From Blastobasis lacticolella (lineage: Eukaryota; Arthropoda; Insecta; Lepidoptera; Blastobasidae), in NCBI GenBank assembly GCA_905147135.1, contig LR990044.1:18173622-18237621 (forward strand): a stretch of DNA of 64,000 bases. Reading direction: 5' to 3'. Below are positions 36,874 through 48,733 of this stretch, piece by piece. Position 1 is the stretch's first letter. Each line of letters begins with the position of its first letter. The translations under genes were made by a program, and so were the position numbers. The notes beneath the pieces were generated by a model. That model was not told the DNA's origin. It searched no databases and was given only the letters and a program-made list of their open reading frames with translations.

Positions 36874-37476
36874 GAGTTCTAAGTTACGGCGTTGTCGGAT
36901 GGAAAGCCACTTGAGCTTAGCTCGGTAAACCGAGACATGATCATACTTGCGCAAACTTGAATGATGAATCTTATGCAGTTGTTAAGAAGACGATCCAACT
37001 TACAGAGAAGGTCTTGTTCTGCGCCAGTGTAGCCGTAATCAATAATAGGCAGAATCAAAGATTGCACAAGTAGCAATTTGGTAGCAGGGGGAAGGAAAAA
37101 TTTGAATCTATAGAGGGAACAAAGAGTTGCGGTGACCCTCCTGCTGACCTCTGTCACATGCGGTACCCAGCTAAGAGTGCTGTCAATGTAAAGCCCCAGA
37201 TCCTTTACCTGGGAAGAGTACGGGATAATTGTACCATTGTAATGTAAAGGTGGTACCAGGGAGAGATCAAGACGGTTAATTGCGTACAGGCTGCCCATAA
37301 TAATAGCTTGGCATTTGGATGGATTGACCTGTATACCAAATCTTGATGACTAGTCCAGGATGGTTTGGAGCTCGCAGTCAAGAGCACTAATTGCATCAGA
37401 AATGTTAGCAGCCTCAGCATTTGCATATATCTGGAGATCTTGCAGATTCTGGCAAAGTGTGTGAGTCAAAAATGTT
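36874..37476 (-). pseudogene. LINE A, RT thumb part (unit 2)
   Basis: Duplicate of 21998-22600, beginning at the target duplication 36874-36893. Confidence 0.8.
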
Positions 37477-37638
37477 AAATATAAGATCCTATTGTACACT
37501 AAATTTTAAGCAATAAAGACATTATATTCTATTCAGACTCCCACTCGCCAACTACCGAGAGGCGAGCGCGCTATGCAAGCGTTGAAGCGTTCTTAATTGT
37601 AGAGTGTTGAATAAACTTTTTACCAATTATTATTTCAG

Positions 37639-39744
37639 ACGCTGTCCTTAGGTTTCGCTCTCAGCTTCACAGTGTACCTGGTTTACATGATTGCCTTCGC
37701 GGTCACAAACCCCAGGGAACCAGCATTCATTTACGCCATCGTGTTTCTGCTGTTTGTGGTCGCAGCTTTCATCATGATGTTCGGGTTTGCTGTTTTCCTG
37801 CTGAAGGGAATCAAGCAAGTAAGTAATGACACATTGCACACTGAGTCTCCTATGGAGGAGTTAATTGGTAGGGAGGAGTGTCAACCGAATGCTCTTGCAA
37901 CTCTCTGGCGGAGGCTGCCAGCCGGTAGATCCCCAATGGAATGGGTTTGTGGCAGTTTTATACTCTAGCGGCGAATAGGGAGCGTTCCAAAAATTAATTA
38001 CTTAGACAAGTGTTTCTGCTGCCTAACACACTAGCACTACTAAAGTAGCCCGCCGATGGCCACTTAGTTAGTTGGAATCCTGTGCGTTCGGGCGGCATGA
38101 CCTCATAGTAACGTAGGTATTAGACAAGTATGTAAGTAAGTACAAATGTTCCATACTTTTGTATGGTTTGTAACGTATGGTCAAATCTTTGACGTAACTC
38201 CGGAACCCTTGTGGAAATAGGGAAAGGGGAAAATTAATCCTTTTTTCTGGACTAGGGCTGCATTTACTTATCTATAGATATAGATTGACAGCCGGAGCGT
38301 CGGTGGCCGGGGTTAAGGTATCCCACTCGTAAGCGAGAGGTACCCGGAGGTACTACAATGACGCTTTTCTGAATTATTGGATGGATGTTGGAAGATTCAG
38401 CCGACTGAATGTGTAACCATGATCCAATCTGGTCAGGTTCCCCTGGTAGCAGGGCCGAGGTCAGTTGGCAGTCGCTCCACTGTAATTACCTGATCTGTTA
38501 AACTCTGAATCATGAGCACGGCGGACCAAAGGCCCTCATGCTTGAGAGCACAACCGCGACATTAACGCCTAGATGATCTATAGGTTGACAGCAACCGCCA
38601 TGATACTAACCCCAGAAGATAAAGAATACTAGACACCTCCTGTGCCAACCTGCGTTCCTTCGATCTTTTATTGTCAATCATTTCGTTTAGACTTTTATTT
38701 TCCAACCTTCATTCTTTACAGAGAAATGATAAATACGTCCTATCGTATTTAGTATTTGGGATTGTGAAGACGTTCTTACTGCTGGCGGCGTGTACGGGAT
38801 TTTTATGCTGGCTACCGGAGGAAATCGTAATCATTGGTATTACGATGGGTGTGGTCGGTAAGCTACCTAATGATTCTTGTAAACAGATAATGCATGAAAC
38901 ATGTCATTCATTCAACTCGAGAGAAAACTTCAACAACCGAAAACAATAAGTAATCGACAGAAAAAGTCAGCTAAACTCCAATCAAGTACATATACACAAA
39001 TATTGTCTAAACTGCAGAACCGATTTTAATTAAACAAAGCGAAAAACCATTTTAATTAAATTGGCCTTTAAAAATAGAAAACTGCATCCAAATCGGTTCA
39101 TCCGTTTGGGAGCTACGATGCCACAGACAAACACACTCCTCCACAGATACACAGAGCCATAAACACGTCAAACGTAGAACACCCCTCTTTTTTCGTCGGA
39201 GGTTATAAAATAACCTGCGGCCGTATTTTTGAATCGCTCGCCTCAGAAGGAACAGTTTTCAATTTAGATTTTCGGCATGAAAATTTCGTTAATTCTATAC
39301 ATTATGATCTGTTTAAAGTGACTTGTCTTATTTGGTGAACAAACAATGCCCAAAATCACGACTTGCCGTATCAATCACGATTGTGTATAGATGTCGAGAA
39401 TTATATAAGAAACACAGAATATGAGTTTCAACGAAGTATTCGTTGAAACTTGTAAAACTTGAAAGCTGCACATTATCCATTTAAATACATAATTTCCTTA
39501 ACCAAATAAGACAAGTCAGTTTGGACAGATTTTAATGCTGATTTTCCCTATTTTGGAACGGTACTCTTTCGGTGATACTAATGTGAATAAAAAAATATTG
39601 AATAGTTCGAAACGAGGCAAGTGATTCTAAAATAGAGCCCTGGTCTCTGTTTCAGTGGCGTACGCGCTTCCCCTTGCCGTGGTGTGGGCGGCGTACCGCA
39701 GCGTGACGCGGACTAAGAACTATGAACAGTGCGTACGCACGTGA
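37639..39744 (+). CDS. Four-helix membrane protein cassette, copy 3 (exons 2-4, 5' partial)
   Basis: The exons are 37639-37818, 38722-38857 and 39656-39744 (TGA at 39742-39744), with the same phases and splice borders as the other copies. The deduced protein differs from copy 2 by Asp63 for Glu. The 3' part of exon 2 and the start of intron 2 resemble copy 1 more than copy 2, whereas the upstream DNA is identical to that of copy 2. Intron 2 is 903 bp and carries the shared S1 SINE. The retained reading frame with mostly silent or conservative changes suggests all three cassettes were under selection. The product is unknown and exon 1 is not seen. Confidence 0.75.
38292..38575 (+). repeat. S1 SINE in intron 2 of copy 3
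   Basis: Same position and same B-box deletion as in copy 2. This shared deletion suggests copies 2 and 3 are closer to each other here than to copy 1. Confidence 0.7.
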
Positions 39745-41235
39745 TGCGCGGACGACAGTTTCTACAATACTCATAAATATTATTAAATTACTAGCTTTTG
39801 CCCGCAACTTCGTCTGGGTGGAAATAGTCTTGAAATTTCAGCTTTTGCCGACTTTTAGGCGACAATTTTGAATGACCTCCATATTGTTTGAAAACAAGTA
39901 CTAAGGAGAGATCAAGCTGTATCTTCTATTCTACCCACCCGAATTAGATTAAATCAAACTTAGATTTTAAGTTAGACCCCAAGCCACAAAACTGTGAATA
40001 CTCCATCAAAACCGGTTCAGCGGTTTTTGCGTGATGCGCGCACAGACAGAGAGACAAACGTACAAAAAATTTACAACAAATATTTTTGGTCTGCCTTTGT
40101 CGACAGAGTCCTACCACTTGTACAGACCTTGTTCCATTTGCCAAAAAAGTCAGATCGAAACCCGTTAACCTTAAATAATGTAGGTAGGTGAGTAAGAGTG
40201 CGAAGATATGTCAATAACGTGTAAATATAATTATGTGCTTGTATGTTTTTGTATGTGTTATTAATGGACTTATTGTATGTTTTTGTATTATAAACATCTA
40301 AGTTATATAACTTTGAACAATGTAATTGAATAGACCAAATAAATATTTCATCTTTAACCAGTTCCTACCCGTTCCCTCGCATGTGTTCAGCCGATACAAT
40401 CGCTGACTAATCGCTTATATATGTACCTACTATTAGATAGTTATAAGTTACTACAAGATGTTGACCATTCACCATGACGACGTATATGTCTTGAGTAGTC
40501 CAGCGGGGCGATTCTCGCGATGTCACATCTCAAATTCGACATTATCTCTACCAAAAACTGTATTGTAACGTCACTGAAATTAATCTTAGACAATACACGA
40601 AGATAGTCGACAAAATGTTTTTTGGCTGCAATAGACATTTCAATGTCATTATTAATAGAGACACGTGGCTAGAAAAAATGTTGAAATCGAGTCCCAGATC
40701 ATGATTGGTTATTGGAGCGCCAGTTGTCAGAGCAGCGGGTCTTACCAAGATGCAAATTAATGACATTCGCATAATAAAGTCGCTAGAACTACAAGGGCCA
40801 TTTGGCACGTAGCCGAAATCAGAACTAACGCCAACAACAATAAAGCTTCACTTTTGACAGACAGCTGGAGTTAATGGTTGACACCCTCGCCCTCACTCAA
40901 ACCATAACAACAACGTTTGCAGCATTACTTGCTCGACTTCAGAAAGAAATAATGGGGTGAGATCTATCCGGGAAAAATAATCGGAGTTAAATCTGTCACC
41001 GATAGGTATAAATGTGATCACTGTCGGAACCTGATAGCAACATCTAGTCTGGTGGGATTTTGAAATTTGCCCGCACTAATAAACAAGGCATTAGGCCGTA
41101 GGAGATATTGGGAAAAAATATAATTCAGAGGGCATATTAATTCAATTCTCATTTTAGAAAAAGCTTATATCAGAAAGTGTGCAGAAAACACCCAAATACC
41201 GCGAAGCCGAATCCTGCTCTCCTTGCTAAAACAGA
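39745..41235. other. Unit 3 downstream spacer, no gene seen
   Basis: Bases 39785-40060 are the dispersed repeat seen after the other copies. The S1 tail present in units 1 and 2 is missing here. Bases 40140-41235 are a diverged match to 5650-6640. No open frame in it is convincing. Confidence 0.55.
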
Positions 41236-41810
41236 ATGTACCTAAGTGTGTCCTAGATTTTAATTTCGAAAATGTAACACCTCAAGATATAGTAAGGGCG
41301 TTTAATATCATAAAAATGAGAACGAATGCCGAAATTGAAATTTTTTAACACATTTTAAATAGTTAATTTCTTTGTCATTTTATTGTACATATTTATTTTT
41401 ATGTTAATTGATATAATGTGTGAATAAACTAAACTAAAAGTCCATTTTTTAGAAATATATATATTTGTATAAAAATTGCATCATAAACAATTCTATTTTA
41501 CTCGGGGTCGCTCAACAACCGATGCAGGTGTTAAACTTATTAGACATGTCTCGAGGCCTAGGAGGAAGCACGTAATGCCTTAGGGGTTTTCTGTGATTTA
41601 TCCAAGGCCTTTGACTGTGGTCAGAAATGTATGACACTTTGGTCAGAAAATTACAACATTACAACAAAGGGCTTAGTTCTAAACTTGTTAAGTTCATATT
41701 TTAGTCAGAGAATTCAGAAGGTTGATGTGAACGAAGAGAGATCTGCAGGGTCTGTTGTCTATATGGGGGTCCCACAGAGGTCATGCAGTATAATGCATAT
41801 GACCAGTCAA
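41236..41810 (+). pseudogene. CR1/Jockey-like LINE reverse-transcriptase fragment (unit 3)
   Basis: The ancestral fragment of units 1 and 2, more diverged and with an AT-rich insertion near 41340-41450. Bases 41631-41780 still read SSYFSQRIQKVDVNEERSAG, matching the intact LINE (SYLSHRIQKVDVNGERSMG). This part is lost in units 1 and 2. Confidence 0.8.
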
Positions 41811-42044
41811 TAAACTACATTGTATTTGAATGTCTGGATACTAAGTACAGCGGGCTAGCGGAAGATTTTCAGTCCCTTTCGGCCAGCTCTCGCGTACTTG
41901 AAGAAATGTTAATTAAAATTTATAAATTTAATTGGCAGTAGGAACTCAAAAGCTATACCATAAATAAATAAACAATGTAGTTGATACACAAGAACTTATT
42001 TCACTTATACTCTATAACTATGCTAGACCGTTCTTGAACTAGGT

Positions 42045-42495
42045 TAAGAAATACTAATAATAAGTCTGACAACTTTTACCTTCCCCCAAGCTAATGTGGA
42101 TAACACTAAATTGTATGGAATCAATATTTGTAAATAGTAGAACTTATAGTAGGTCAATTATTAGATATGCTTTTAAGGCAATATAAACAATAAATAACAT
42201 AGTAATTTCTTTATTATTGCTAAGTACCTATAACTTATTTTATAATAGGATCATGAAACTTACTCATTTGACTTACAACCCAATAACCCTAGATAGAACC
42301 ATCAGAAAACCTCACTCACGAAGGCTCACGGACGATGGCGGCTCCCCGATCTCTCAGGGTCGGACTTAATAACCTGTGACGAAGCATTATTATTACCACA
42401 CCAAATTAGATTTACGACAATATATTTCCTACACACTCGATAATCAGCCATTTCCACTACAAAATTCCTGGACCTTACTATTTCCTTTATTAGCC
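42045..42495 (-). pseudogene. Gypsy integrase C-terminal remnant (unit 3)
   Basis: Diverged match to 8000-8345 in the same orientation; the minus strand keeps a recognisable part of the integrase tail. It is separated from the core by the LINE fragment at 42585-43329. Confidence 0.65.
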
Positions 42496-42584
42496 CTCGT
42501 ATTTCTCGTTAGGTACTTGCACGGCTGTTATGGTTGCACATGGTGTCTGGGACTAGGGCTTGCTAGTCGAATATTCACCTCATT

Positions 42585-43329
42585 TCAATCATCATCATCC
42601 GAGCGGTCAATCCCGGCTACTGCCAGGGTCCGCTTTCCTGCTTTGCCCGATCTTCGGCATCCTCACGTCGTAAGCTGTTGGCTCTCGAGTCAGACTCGGC
42701 GATGTCAATCCATCGCTTCTAGGGCCTTCCGTGGGATCTCTTTCCTGATACCGGCAGATTCAGGCACCTATTTCCCACGTATCCCTGGGGCTTACGCAAC
42801 ACGTGACCATACCAGCGCAGCCGTGTTTCTTCGATCTTATCCGCGATATCTTTTATGCCAAGACTGCCACGGATGTACTCGTTACGCACTCGATCAAGTT
42901 GCGTAATGCACAAATCCTCCGCAGCATTTTCATTTCGTTGGCATGGAGTTCGCGAGCGTGCTTCGGCAGCGCCAGCCAGGTTTCGCTGCTGTACAGCATC
43001 ACAAGCCTAAATATGCTTAAGCCCTTAATAATAAGCCCCTTGAGCTTGATTGGGATTTTAGGGTCACAGGTGACCGCCGTGAGCTCCCGCTATTTGGCCC
43101 AAGCTGCGGAGATACGGGCCTTGACATCGGGGCCGATATCAGCGGACTCGTGCCGCATGACTTCCTAGGTATTTAAATTAAGCTTCATTCCCTATACGGA
43201 AGGTTTCAAGATCCGCGCTGCAGTTAGCCATATACTCTGCTTTGGCGATGTTTAGCTTCAAACCACCGTTTTCTAGCACTGCCTCCCACGTGTTAACTCT
43301 GGTCTCAAGATCCTGCCTAAGCTTGCTCA
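42585..43329 (-). pseudogene. RTE-like LINE C-terminal fragment
   Basis: The minus strand carries TQLDRVRNEYIRGSLGIKDI and ETRLRWYGHVLRK, a C-terminal signature seen in very common arthropod RTE-like LINEs. Further upstream pieces (about 43290-43180) read GGLKLNIAKAEYMANCSADL. The 3' end has a GATGATGAT tail near 42590. It is inserted in the Gypsy integrase. Confidence 0.8.
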
Positions 43330-44145
43330 CTAACGGTGCAGAAGCATAGCTGACGTTTCCCCTGTACTAAGTATTGTGTTTCGGTATGCCAGATAAGTCT
43401 GTAACGCTGCATCTATGTAAACATTTTCTCTTTCTGCCTTCTTTGTCGATTTTTTATGAAATTTGAGCGCGCTTTCTGCGGCACCGTTAGACGCCAGGTG
43501 ATAAGATGGAGTATTAACTTGCTTAATTCGATTATTATTTAGGAAATCGGATAGGTATAACTCTTTACTGACAAATTGTGTCCCAATGTCATACAGGTAG
43601 ACCAAACTGGCCAAATATTTGTATTAACATCTTTTAAACACAGCTGTGGTACGTATGTTTTTACAAGCTTCAACCCATTTTGCTGTGAAATATAATAACA
43701 GAAAGTAATTATTTCCATACAAGGGGCACAGGGTACCGATTCTGGTGTGCAATGCAGTTGTTATTATGTTGCAATGTAACTGTGATGTTACTATAACTAC
43801 GTCGAGGTATCGAGTCTGTCACAGTAACATTCGGTAATTTATTTAGTTATTGGAGTACGTACCAACAGCCATATAAAACCATAATGCAACTAAAGTACCA
43901 GAAAACGAATTGTGGAAAAGTTCGAACTCATGAAAGTAGCATCTTAACATCTGTCATTTGAATAACAATCACACGTTTGACATGCGATGCAATTGTAATG
44001 TTACTGGAACTGAGACGATTTCCGTACCAGAATCGAAGCCCAGGAGGTTTACAAATAAGCGCGTCCGCTGTTCAGTGACGTAGGGCCACGGCTGCGGCGG
44101 CGCCCGCGGTGCTCTTCATTTGCACCATCTCCATGTGACCCACAT
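43330..44145 (-). pseudogene. Gypsy integrase core and upstream remnant
   Basis: The minus frame at 43614-43330 gives GTQFVSKELYLSDFLNNNRI and NTPSYHLASNGAAESALKF, the central integrase core with an altered spacing. Bases 43650-44040 are decayed. At 44145-44070 a piece reads VHVGHMEMVQMK, the start of the H-C zinc segment, which continues across the foldback element at 45489. Confidence 0.75.
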
Positions 44146-44153
44146 GGACGGCT

Positions 44154-45488
44154 GGATTGATCGATGTACAACACAAACACAATATGGATTCCGCACAACT
44201 GACATTCAACACATTATTTATTCCACACAGTCTTCGATTATACACAAACGCGTTTCTTCCTGTTCGCGATTCTACACAATATTAATTCCACACAACTGCT
44301 GCCATTCAACAAATTCGCTATTCCACGTATTCGTTACATATTTTAAATCATCTCATCATATTGGCGTTAATGTGCCGGTTGTCCTGTCGCTCATGAGGGC
44401 CCGGGGTCTGCATTGACCATGATCCAGGATTGGCAGATCAAGTAATTACAGTGGAGCGACTGCCATCTGACCAGCTACCACAGGAACCTGAACAAATTGG
44501 ATCATGGTTACCTACACATTCGGTCACCTCTCACCCTAAGGGCATCGGTTAGTATTCAACTAATGGACATAACTGAGAAAAGAGTCATTAGTACATGGCA
44601 CCAGTGGGACGCAAACCCGGCCCCTTTCGCTTACGAGTCGGATACTATAACCACTAGGCCATCCATGCTTTTAAGGGCAGGGGCAAGGGCAGGCCCATTA
44701 GTGTATTGTTAATGTACACTAACAGACCAAACTAGAACGCGTTGCTCATAGAAGTCTCATAATAACTCTGATCCAACTAACCTGGTCAACGCTGAGGACC
44801 CTGGACTGCTATTCACACATTCGTCAATGCTGGGCGCCCTGAGAATGGTTGCATTGTAACCTAAGCGTAGAACTTGACCAGGGCCTAAGTTTAGTGGACC
44901 TAGTAAAGGTTGACCAAGGTCAACTCTGGTCAACCAACCTGTTCAACTCTGGGCACCCTGAGACTGGTTGTATTGTAACCCAAGCTTAGAAGTAGACCAG
45001 GGCCTAAGTTTAGTGGAACTATTAAATTTTGACCAAGGTCAAGTCTGGTCAACCAATCTGGTCATCGCTGGGCACCCTGATACTAGTTGTATACCCAAGC
45101 TTACAATTAGACCGGGACCTAAGCTTAGTCGACCAAGTAAATGTTGACCAAGGTCAACCCCAGTCAACCAACAAACCATTGGACCAGGTTTGTTCAATAG
45201 GGTTGACCTTGGTCAACCTTTACTGGTTCCACTAAACTTAGGTCCTGGTTTAAGTCAGCCAGTCCCGGTTTCACAGCGTTGACGAATATATGGAATAACG
45301 AATCTGTTGAATGGCTGCAGTTGTGTGGAATTAATATTGTGTAGAATCGCGAACAGGAAGAAACGCGTTTGTGTATAATTGAAGACTGTGTGGAATAAAT
45401 AATGTGTTGAATGTCAGTTGTGCGGAATCCATATTGTGTAGAATCGCGAATAGGTAGAATTGCGTTTGTGTTGTACATCGATCAATCC
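44154..45488. mobile_element. Foldback DNA element with perfect 8-bp target duplication (hAT-like)
   Basis: The same family as 1818-3523, in opposite orientation and 1,335 bp long. The ends GGATTGATCGATGTAC and GTACATCGATCAATCC are flanked by GGACGGCT at 44146-44153 and 45489-45496. Inside are an S1 SINE (minus, about 44362-44680) and the 110-bp minisatellite. It interrupts a Gypsy frame that reads smoothly across the site. Confidence 0.9.
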
Positions 45489-45910
45489 GGACGGCTTAGC
45501 ACGGTTTCCTCAGGCTCTCTGGTATAACTATTCAGATATAACCCCATAGAATGCAGCCTGTTTCTTTGTAAAACTCGTTGCGTCTTGAATAATATGGTTG
45601 CATCTGAGGTTCTTTAACCTGGTGAACCAGGTTATTTACAAGAGGACCGTTTTTGGGAGTTCGTCTTTCTTAGTTGCTTTACTAACTACATCCTTAGATT
45701 GAATGGGCAAAACATTTTGGATGAGGAGTTACCTCTGAATTCTCTTTAACCGTGGCTCCACTCGTTAACCGTGACAATGCGTCTGCGGCATTGTTGTGAC
45801 TCGCTATGTACTCATATATCATAGGTATAACCTGTCAATATCTCCCCATCTCTGCAGCCGACTTGCTGCCATGAATGACACCATTTTTAGATCCGAGGAT
45901 CGTCTCTAAG
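45489..45910 (-). pseudogene. Gypsy RNase H end and zinc-segment remnant
   Basis: The minus strand reads YEYIASHNNAADALSRL (end of RNase H) near 45830-45780 and CILWGYI then VIPESLRKPC near 45560-45500, the usual approach to the integrase zinc finger. Stops and frame changes are present. It joins 44145 if the foldback element is removed. Confidence 0.75.
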
Positions 45911-45985
45911 GGTTTTTACAAAATCTTTCTACCATACAAGTATTTTTTACAATAATGTGTCAGCATATTAGAGTGAGCAGATATG

Positions 45986-45996
45986 CTGTATATATA

Positions 45997-46070
<74 letters not shown>
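45986..46070. repeat. TA microsatellite
   Basis: About 40 TA units with one interruption near 46000. Confidence 0.95.
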
Positions 46071-46071
<1 letters not shown>

Positions 46072-46074
46072 TAT

Positions 46075-46260
46075 ATACCGTATGTATAGTATAAACAATA
46101 ACGGGCCTAAGTGAGATCCCTGCGGGACACCGGAACTAATACTGCGGTATGGTACTCAGAGATGAACCCCCTAACGGTAATAACCTGTTCTCGACTTAAG
46201 ACTTCATCCATGGAAGGTCTCCATGTATACCGAGTCGCCAGTACTACGGTGCAACTATGT
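46075..46260 (-). pseudogene. LINE RT scrap (PQGSHLGPLLF motif)
   Basis: The minus strand near 46145-46090 reads SGVPQGSHLGPLLFILYI, the conserved RT block 4 of Jockey-type LINEs. An adjoining piece (VRGFISE) is in another frame. The rest is lost. Confidence 0.75.
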
Positions 46261-46880
46261 TTTGTAATGCTTCTACATTCTTAGAACAAGTGTGTATACA
46301 ATTTTTAGATATTATAAACATAACCTAAGTAAGTTACGAACTCTGAAATAAATACACGCTTTTCATGTTTTACTGTCAAACCATATTTCTGTAGCCTTCG
46401 GAATATTTAATGTAAGATTTTTTTAAGTGTTCTTCGTTATTTGCAGCTGTTGTTATAACGTCACTCACCATCTACATCTATATACAAGTATACCTACCAA
46501 CCAAAAGATGAATATCAATAAAAAGAGAAACCACACATGCAATGCGGATGAGCTCGCTTAACTTCCCTTTGTTTTCCGTTAGATTTTTGACTTTTGTAAA
46601 GAGATTAATTAACGTAATCCTAATTCAATAAATACTTTTTCATTTTCATTTTCATTTTCATTGCGGTACCTCAGCTGCGGCAAATGATGCCACTAAAACG
46701 TACCCTAGCGCCACATCATGGCCGGCCATAATGTAGAGGCCGAGAAAAAGCCTGCGCACGGGCTAACCACACAGGCCCGCACCTGCTTCCCTGAGAGAGG
46801 AAGCAGACGACCCGACAACGACGACTCACCATCTGTGCGTCAACAGGAAAGTTATCGATCTCGAAACTCGATAGCTATAG
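46261..46880 (+). repeat. Probable LINE 3' tail and adjacent unassigned repeat
   Basis: Bases up to 46660 end in AATAAATAC followed by TTTTCA repeats (46637-46660), as in many LINE 3' ends. The following GC-rich 46665-46870 is not recognised; it includes the short palindromic pieces around 'cgatctcgaaactcgatag'. Confidence 0.4.
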
Positions 46881-47791
46881 TGACTTAGTTAAAATTTGGC
46901 ACTGATGTATGTATACATCTATAAATGTATATGTATAACGAATTTAATTTTTGAATAAATTATTTATTATTTAGATATAAGTGTGAAACAATTTGCGAAT
47001 AAAAATGATAATGTATAGCTTTTTACGATTAGAATTAAAATTGTGAACATATGGAACATACTTCGTATAAGGGGCGGTATTCAAAGAACATCAACAGAGT
47101 AGGTAAAGAAAACATAAACTCGATATACCCGTTAATAAAATAATTAACGTTTCAACTAATGACTACTGAGAATTTTGGAGCGATAAGCTCCAATCAATCA
47201 TTGATTGACCTTTCGGTAATGAGATTGCGATAGTTCATTTCAATTCCAAGAAGTAATAAAGATAATTGTTAACGAGAATTGTTTACTTCAAATATCGTTG
47301 GTACCTACAAATTTGGATCACCAGTGCGCCTACGTTACTATCAGTCAACATTGACCTATGAACTAGGTTTTACTCAGTAAGTGTCAATAACATTTCCAAG
47401 GTTTCAAGGATAGGTACTACTTCATGGCCTAACATGGACTTCTTTCGCCCAATTAAATAGATTTATGGTCACTACAGGGAAACCAAAATCAATTACTCAT
47501 ACAATAGCGCTTTCAAACCCAGTCTTAATTAAGTCACAACGACGTATTGTGGGTGAGTCATTTTGTACCAGCAGTGCGGGATTAACTATAATGAATTATA
47601 AACTCTGTATTCGCTAGCTACTATTTTAAATTTAAATTGCAAGGTTTGCTATTAAAAAGTGGGTAAAAGAGGACAATAATAAAAAATTGTTATTATTTTG
47701 ATGAAATAACTTTTATCTAAGGTATAAAACACTTATAATAATAATTTTGATACTAAGAGACTAGTCTTAAAAATAAATTACAATATCAACA
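46881..47791. other. No gene seen
   Basis: AT-rich sequence without convincing open frames or recognised repeats. If the viral cluster was integrated as a block, its left border may lie here or just to the left. Confidence 0.5.
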
Positions 47792-48676
47792 CTACGTCTT
47801 CTTAGCAACTAATTTAACATATTCTAAAATCGTTAGATAACAAAATGCATAGTACATAGGTATAGATAAGCAGTTTTTTCTCTGCTTGCGGAGATCCCTT
47901 ACTACAGTTTCTAGGTCAACCGTCGCGCTCTCATCATATTTTGATATGCTGATGTCTAGAGCGCAAAAGACCCCCGTGCGATTTGTTGCAGCAGAACAGT
48001 GGACCACCATAGGAGGGAAGTTAGAGCTCCTGCCGTCCAACTCCGCATATGCTTGAGCCTTTCTGGCTTTGAGGACAAAGTTGAAAAAGTCTGATCGGCT
48101 CTGAGGCATGCTTTTATGAGACCAGTCAGTGTAGGCAAAGTGTGTAAGGTCCAATGAGTCTCCACTGTCGTCTGTCACCCGCAGCTTGGTCACTATATGG
48201 TCACGAAAGGTCTTTATTTTCCTTGTTTCAATAGTAAAGTCGCCAAAGAACACTGTCCTTCCTTTCTCCGGGCTCCAATACTGGTAACAAGCTTCCCGTC
48301 CTTTATCCTGTGTCTTTGTCAGCATAACAATGACTCTGGATTGATAAGCAAACACCATTTTCCAAAAATCTTCAGCTGTTGACTTAAGCGGGCCCTGACA
48401 GCACAAGTACTTGTCCAGGGTTTTGTATCCGTTGACATGATTGGCATTAATATAATTGTTTTCTCCATTTTCTGTTGGTAGGATCACCCTGTTGTAATCA
48501 AAACAAGGTAAGAACCAGTATCTATTTTTCATAATATTTTCTGCCTGCATCGATATCTTGCAGCTGTAATTAACCCGTTCGTTTAATAATCTCCGATGCT
48601 GTTGTTCGAGGGTCTTGATTATACTTTCTTCATCGTAACTAGCTCCAGACTGTTGTCTTGTGCTAATTCCGCCCAT
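47792..48676 (-). CDS. Bracovirus-type protein tyrosine phosphatase, damaged WPD loop (PTP-A)
   Basis: A 294-residue intronless frame starting at the ATG at 48676-48674. Family landmarks in order are KNRY (about residue 50), NYINANHV (about 74), QGPL and EDFWKMV, and the signature HCSAATNRTG (Cys about 227, with the CX5R spacing kept). The WPD loop reads TDWSHKSMP, so the general-acid Asp is replaced by His. The Q loop (SIPMYYAF) lacks both usual Gln. Efficient catalysis is therefore unlikely; a substrate-binding role is possible. Intronless single-domain PTPs of about 300 residues beside ankyrin genes are typical of parasitoid-wasp bracoviruses, where they are injected into caterpillars and affect haemocytes. 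The frame is fully open, and TATA and initiator motifs lie upstream. It diverges from the ankyrin gene. Confidence 0.9.
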   Translation of the reverse strand: MGGISTRQQSGASYDEESIIKTLEQQHRRLLNERVNYSCKISMQAENIMKNRYWFLPCFDYNRVILPTENGENNYINANHVNGYKTLDKYLCCQGPLKSTAEDFWKMVFAYQSRVIVMLTKTQDKGREACYQYWSPEKGRTVFFGDFTIETRKIKTFRDHIVTKLRVTDDSGDSLDLTHFAYTDWSHKSMPQSRSDFFNFVLKARKAQAYAELDGRSSNFPPMVVHCSAATNRTGVFCALDISISKYDESATVDLETVVRDLRKQRKNCLSIPMYYAFCYLTILEYVKLVAKKT

Positions 48677-48733
48677 TTTTGAGAATTCACTTTCGTAGGA
48701 TAAAAGTCCTTGTTTTAACCAGAGATCAGTGTC

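Larger units (their letters stand above)
25870..37738. repeat. Recently duplicated block, unit 2 copy (without DIRS)
   Basis: Near-identical partner of 5890-22862 minus the DIRS insertion. It keeps the same nested order: CR1-like fragment, S1 SINE, Gypsy relic, LINE A, LINE B, LTR element. The right border falls inside exon 2 of copy 3. Confidence 0.85.

Noticed and set aside
42376..42906. 176-codon plus-strand frame
   Set aside because: It is antisense to the Gypsy and RTE-like LINE remnants on the minus strand.
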